Positions 22,095 to 22,986 of a stretch of 22,986 nucleotides of DNA are shown one piece after another. The position numbers were made by a program, and so were the translations under genes. The notes under the pieces were generated by a model. The model had not been told where the DNA came from. It was given only the letters and a program-made list of their open reading frames with translations, and searched no databases. The stretch's first letter is position 1. Every line of letters starts with the position of its first letter. Location of the stretch: NCBI GenBank assembly GCA_040275305.1, contig JBEOJY010000043.1, positions 1-22,986 of the forward strand, read 5' to 3'. This stretch comes from JBEOJY01 sp040275305. GTDB lineage: Bacteria > Pseudomonadota > Alphaproteobacteria > UBA9219.

Positions 22095-22793
22095 TTAGTA
22101 CCCGTCAGCCGAGCTGATGATGGCGATGGAACCTTCCTTCACATAGGAGGAAGGAACGTCGTATGCGATGGGAAAGGTCGTCTGCGTCGCGGCGTCCTTG
22201 ATGCCACCAAAGGAGATTTTTCCGTTTTTGACCGTGCCATGTGTATAGGGCGCCGCTTTCGCGACGTTGCGGAACTGCTGCGCCAGATCGGACATGGTTA
22301 TGCTTGTCTGATACTTGGTTGGCAAAACAATATAGCCGGGCGCAGGACCTGTTGTTGGCGGCGGGACCCAAGTCAGCACATAGCGTCCGCCCGTAGCAGG
22401 CATATAAAGCACGGAATAGAACTGAAAATACTGGGCTTTATAGTTTGAGGGGAGATGCACCAGTTCGCACGTCGGGCCGCCTGTCGTGACGCTTCCCAGC
22501 GTGCCAGCGCTGTTTGTCACTACGCCGCTGCCTCCTCCGCACGCGGCGGCGTTGGGGCATAGTCCGCCAGAGCCGGGGAGCGTGACATCCGTCAGGCTAC
22601 AGCCTGTGGCGACCGGAGAATAACCGCCTTTCAGTACGCTCACGGCCATCGAGACGGCGCCGACGTGCCAGTCCTGCATCGTTTGCGCAAAACCCGTCTG
22701 GCCAGCGGCGATTCGGGCCGTCTGGGCCGTCAGAATCTGGCCGTATATGCCGATTAGGCCGATGACAAGCGTTACGAAAACCAGCAAATACAT
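22095..22793 (-). CDS. Membrane-anchored pilus-associated protein, possibly PilM-like
   Basis: The 232 residues start with a single N-terminal hydrophobic helix (MYLLVFVTLVIGLIGIYGQI) lacking a prepilin peptidase motif, followed by an Ala/Gln/Thr-rich helix (LTAQTARIAAGQTGFAQTMQDW). The rest is a Gly/Thr-rich extracytoplasmic domain with five cysteines. A short hydrophobic anchor followed by such a helix resembles PilM of IncI-type conjugative type IV pili, but this is a weak resemblance. It lies 56 bases upstream of the PilV-like S74 fusion on the same strand, and the two are probably co-transcribed. The ATG at 22791-22793 has AGGAGG upstream with an 11-base spacer, somewhat long. A generic minor-pilin accessory protein is the alternative. 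Confidence 0.6.
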   Translation of the reverse strand: MYLLVFVTLVIGLIGIYGQILTAQTARIAAGQTGFAQTMQDWHVGAVSMAVSVLKGGYSPVATGCSLTDVTLPGSGGLCPNAAACGGGSGVVTNSAGTLGSVTTGGPTCELVHLPSNYKAQYFQFYSVLYMPATGGRYVLTWVPPPTTGPAPGYIVLPTKYQTSITMSDLAQQFRNVAKAAPYTHGTVKNGKISFGGIKDAATQTTFPIAYDVPSSYVKEGSIAIISSADGY

Positions 22794-22900
22794 AGACTTA
22801 TAAACTCCTCCTGCGCGGGATGCCCTCGCTTGAGATCATATTGCAGCGTGTTTCATAACAACTCGTTAATATCGCACGGATCGTTTGGGGAATTACAGTC

Positions 22901-22986
22901 TACTCATCGCACTCCAAAAGTTGGGGTATATTCCGTACGATTGAAAACCCGAAAAAGCAAAAAGGGCTGTCATTCCGCACGAAGCT
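22901..22986. repeat. Probable fifth TATAC-end family element, cut by the window edge
   Basis: TACTCATCGCACTCC then AAAAGTTGGGG matches the family terminus (TATACTCATCGCGC...AGTTGG), and about 45 bases later GTCATTCCGCACGAAGC begins a core motif of the type found inside such palindromes. The partner end would lie beyond 22986. The rest of the gap (22794-22900) probably holds the promoter of the two-gene pilus unit, but I could not assign boxes. Confidence 0.45.

Noticed and set aside
1..22986. CRISPR array
   Set aside because: The repeats present are dispersed palindromic elements at irregular distances, not regularly spaced direct repeats with spacers.

Overview
The window looks like chromosomal DNA of a Gram-negative alphaproteobacterium. 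Supporting signs are a yfgM-bamB-der-tldD cluster, a COQ9-family ubiquinone protein, a ccoNOQP cbb3 oxidase operon, a plant/alphaproteobacterial-type glutamate-cysteine ligase, and intergenic GC-rich palindromes of a style common in that class. I cannot name the genus from sequence alone.

Layout: (1) 1-3700: the 5' end of a helix-turn-helix regulator (minus), a DsbA-like thioredoxin-fold protein (plus), then argD and an ABC-2 permease as a minus-strand pair. (2) 3700-7915: a soluble CZB-domain chemoreceptor (minus), an internally deleted P-type ATPase remnant, a diverged GshA, and an unrecognised secreted protein. (3) 7940-13169: a minus-strand run transcribed yfgM-like, bamB, der, tldD, covering outer membrane assembly, ribosome assembly GTPase and TldD protease. 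(4) 13397-17454: a plus-strand operon with a TauE/SafE-like membrane protein translationally coupled to ccoN, then ccoO, ccoQ and ccoP. (5) 17467-19843: a DHA2-type MFS transporter (minus) and a COQ9 protein (plus). (6) 19847-22986: an AT-richer end with a small cysteine-rich secreted protein containing a G10 tract, and a two-gene pilus-like unit. The second pilus gene fuses a prepilin/PilV-like N-terminus to a phage-tailspike Peptidase_S74 (intramolecular chaperone) C-terminus.

Most intergenic gaps hold palindromic, non-coding, MITE-like elements. Two end types are visible. One starts TATACT/TATACC followed by a GTTGG-containing box (125-359, 7042-7173, 12181-12447, 18985-19139, and one running off the right end from about 22901). 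The other has CAGTCTGCTGAAAAAC ends (3476-3688, 20264-20373, plus a remnant at 18912-18925). The ends and the GC-rich cores appear to be mixed and matched. One element sits inside the yfgM-bamB gene pair, and another directly abuts a start codon.

The strongest candidates for something unusual are the pilin-S74 fusion, the modular palindromic elements, and the homopolymer-containing secreted protein gene. No tRNA, rRNA, CRISPR array, integrase or transposase gene was seen.
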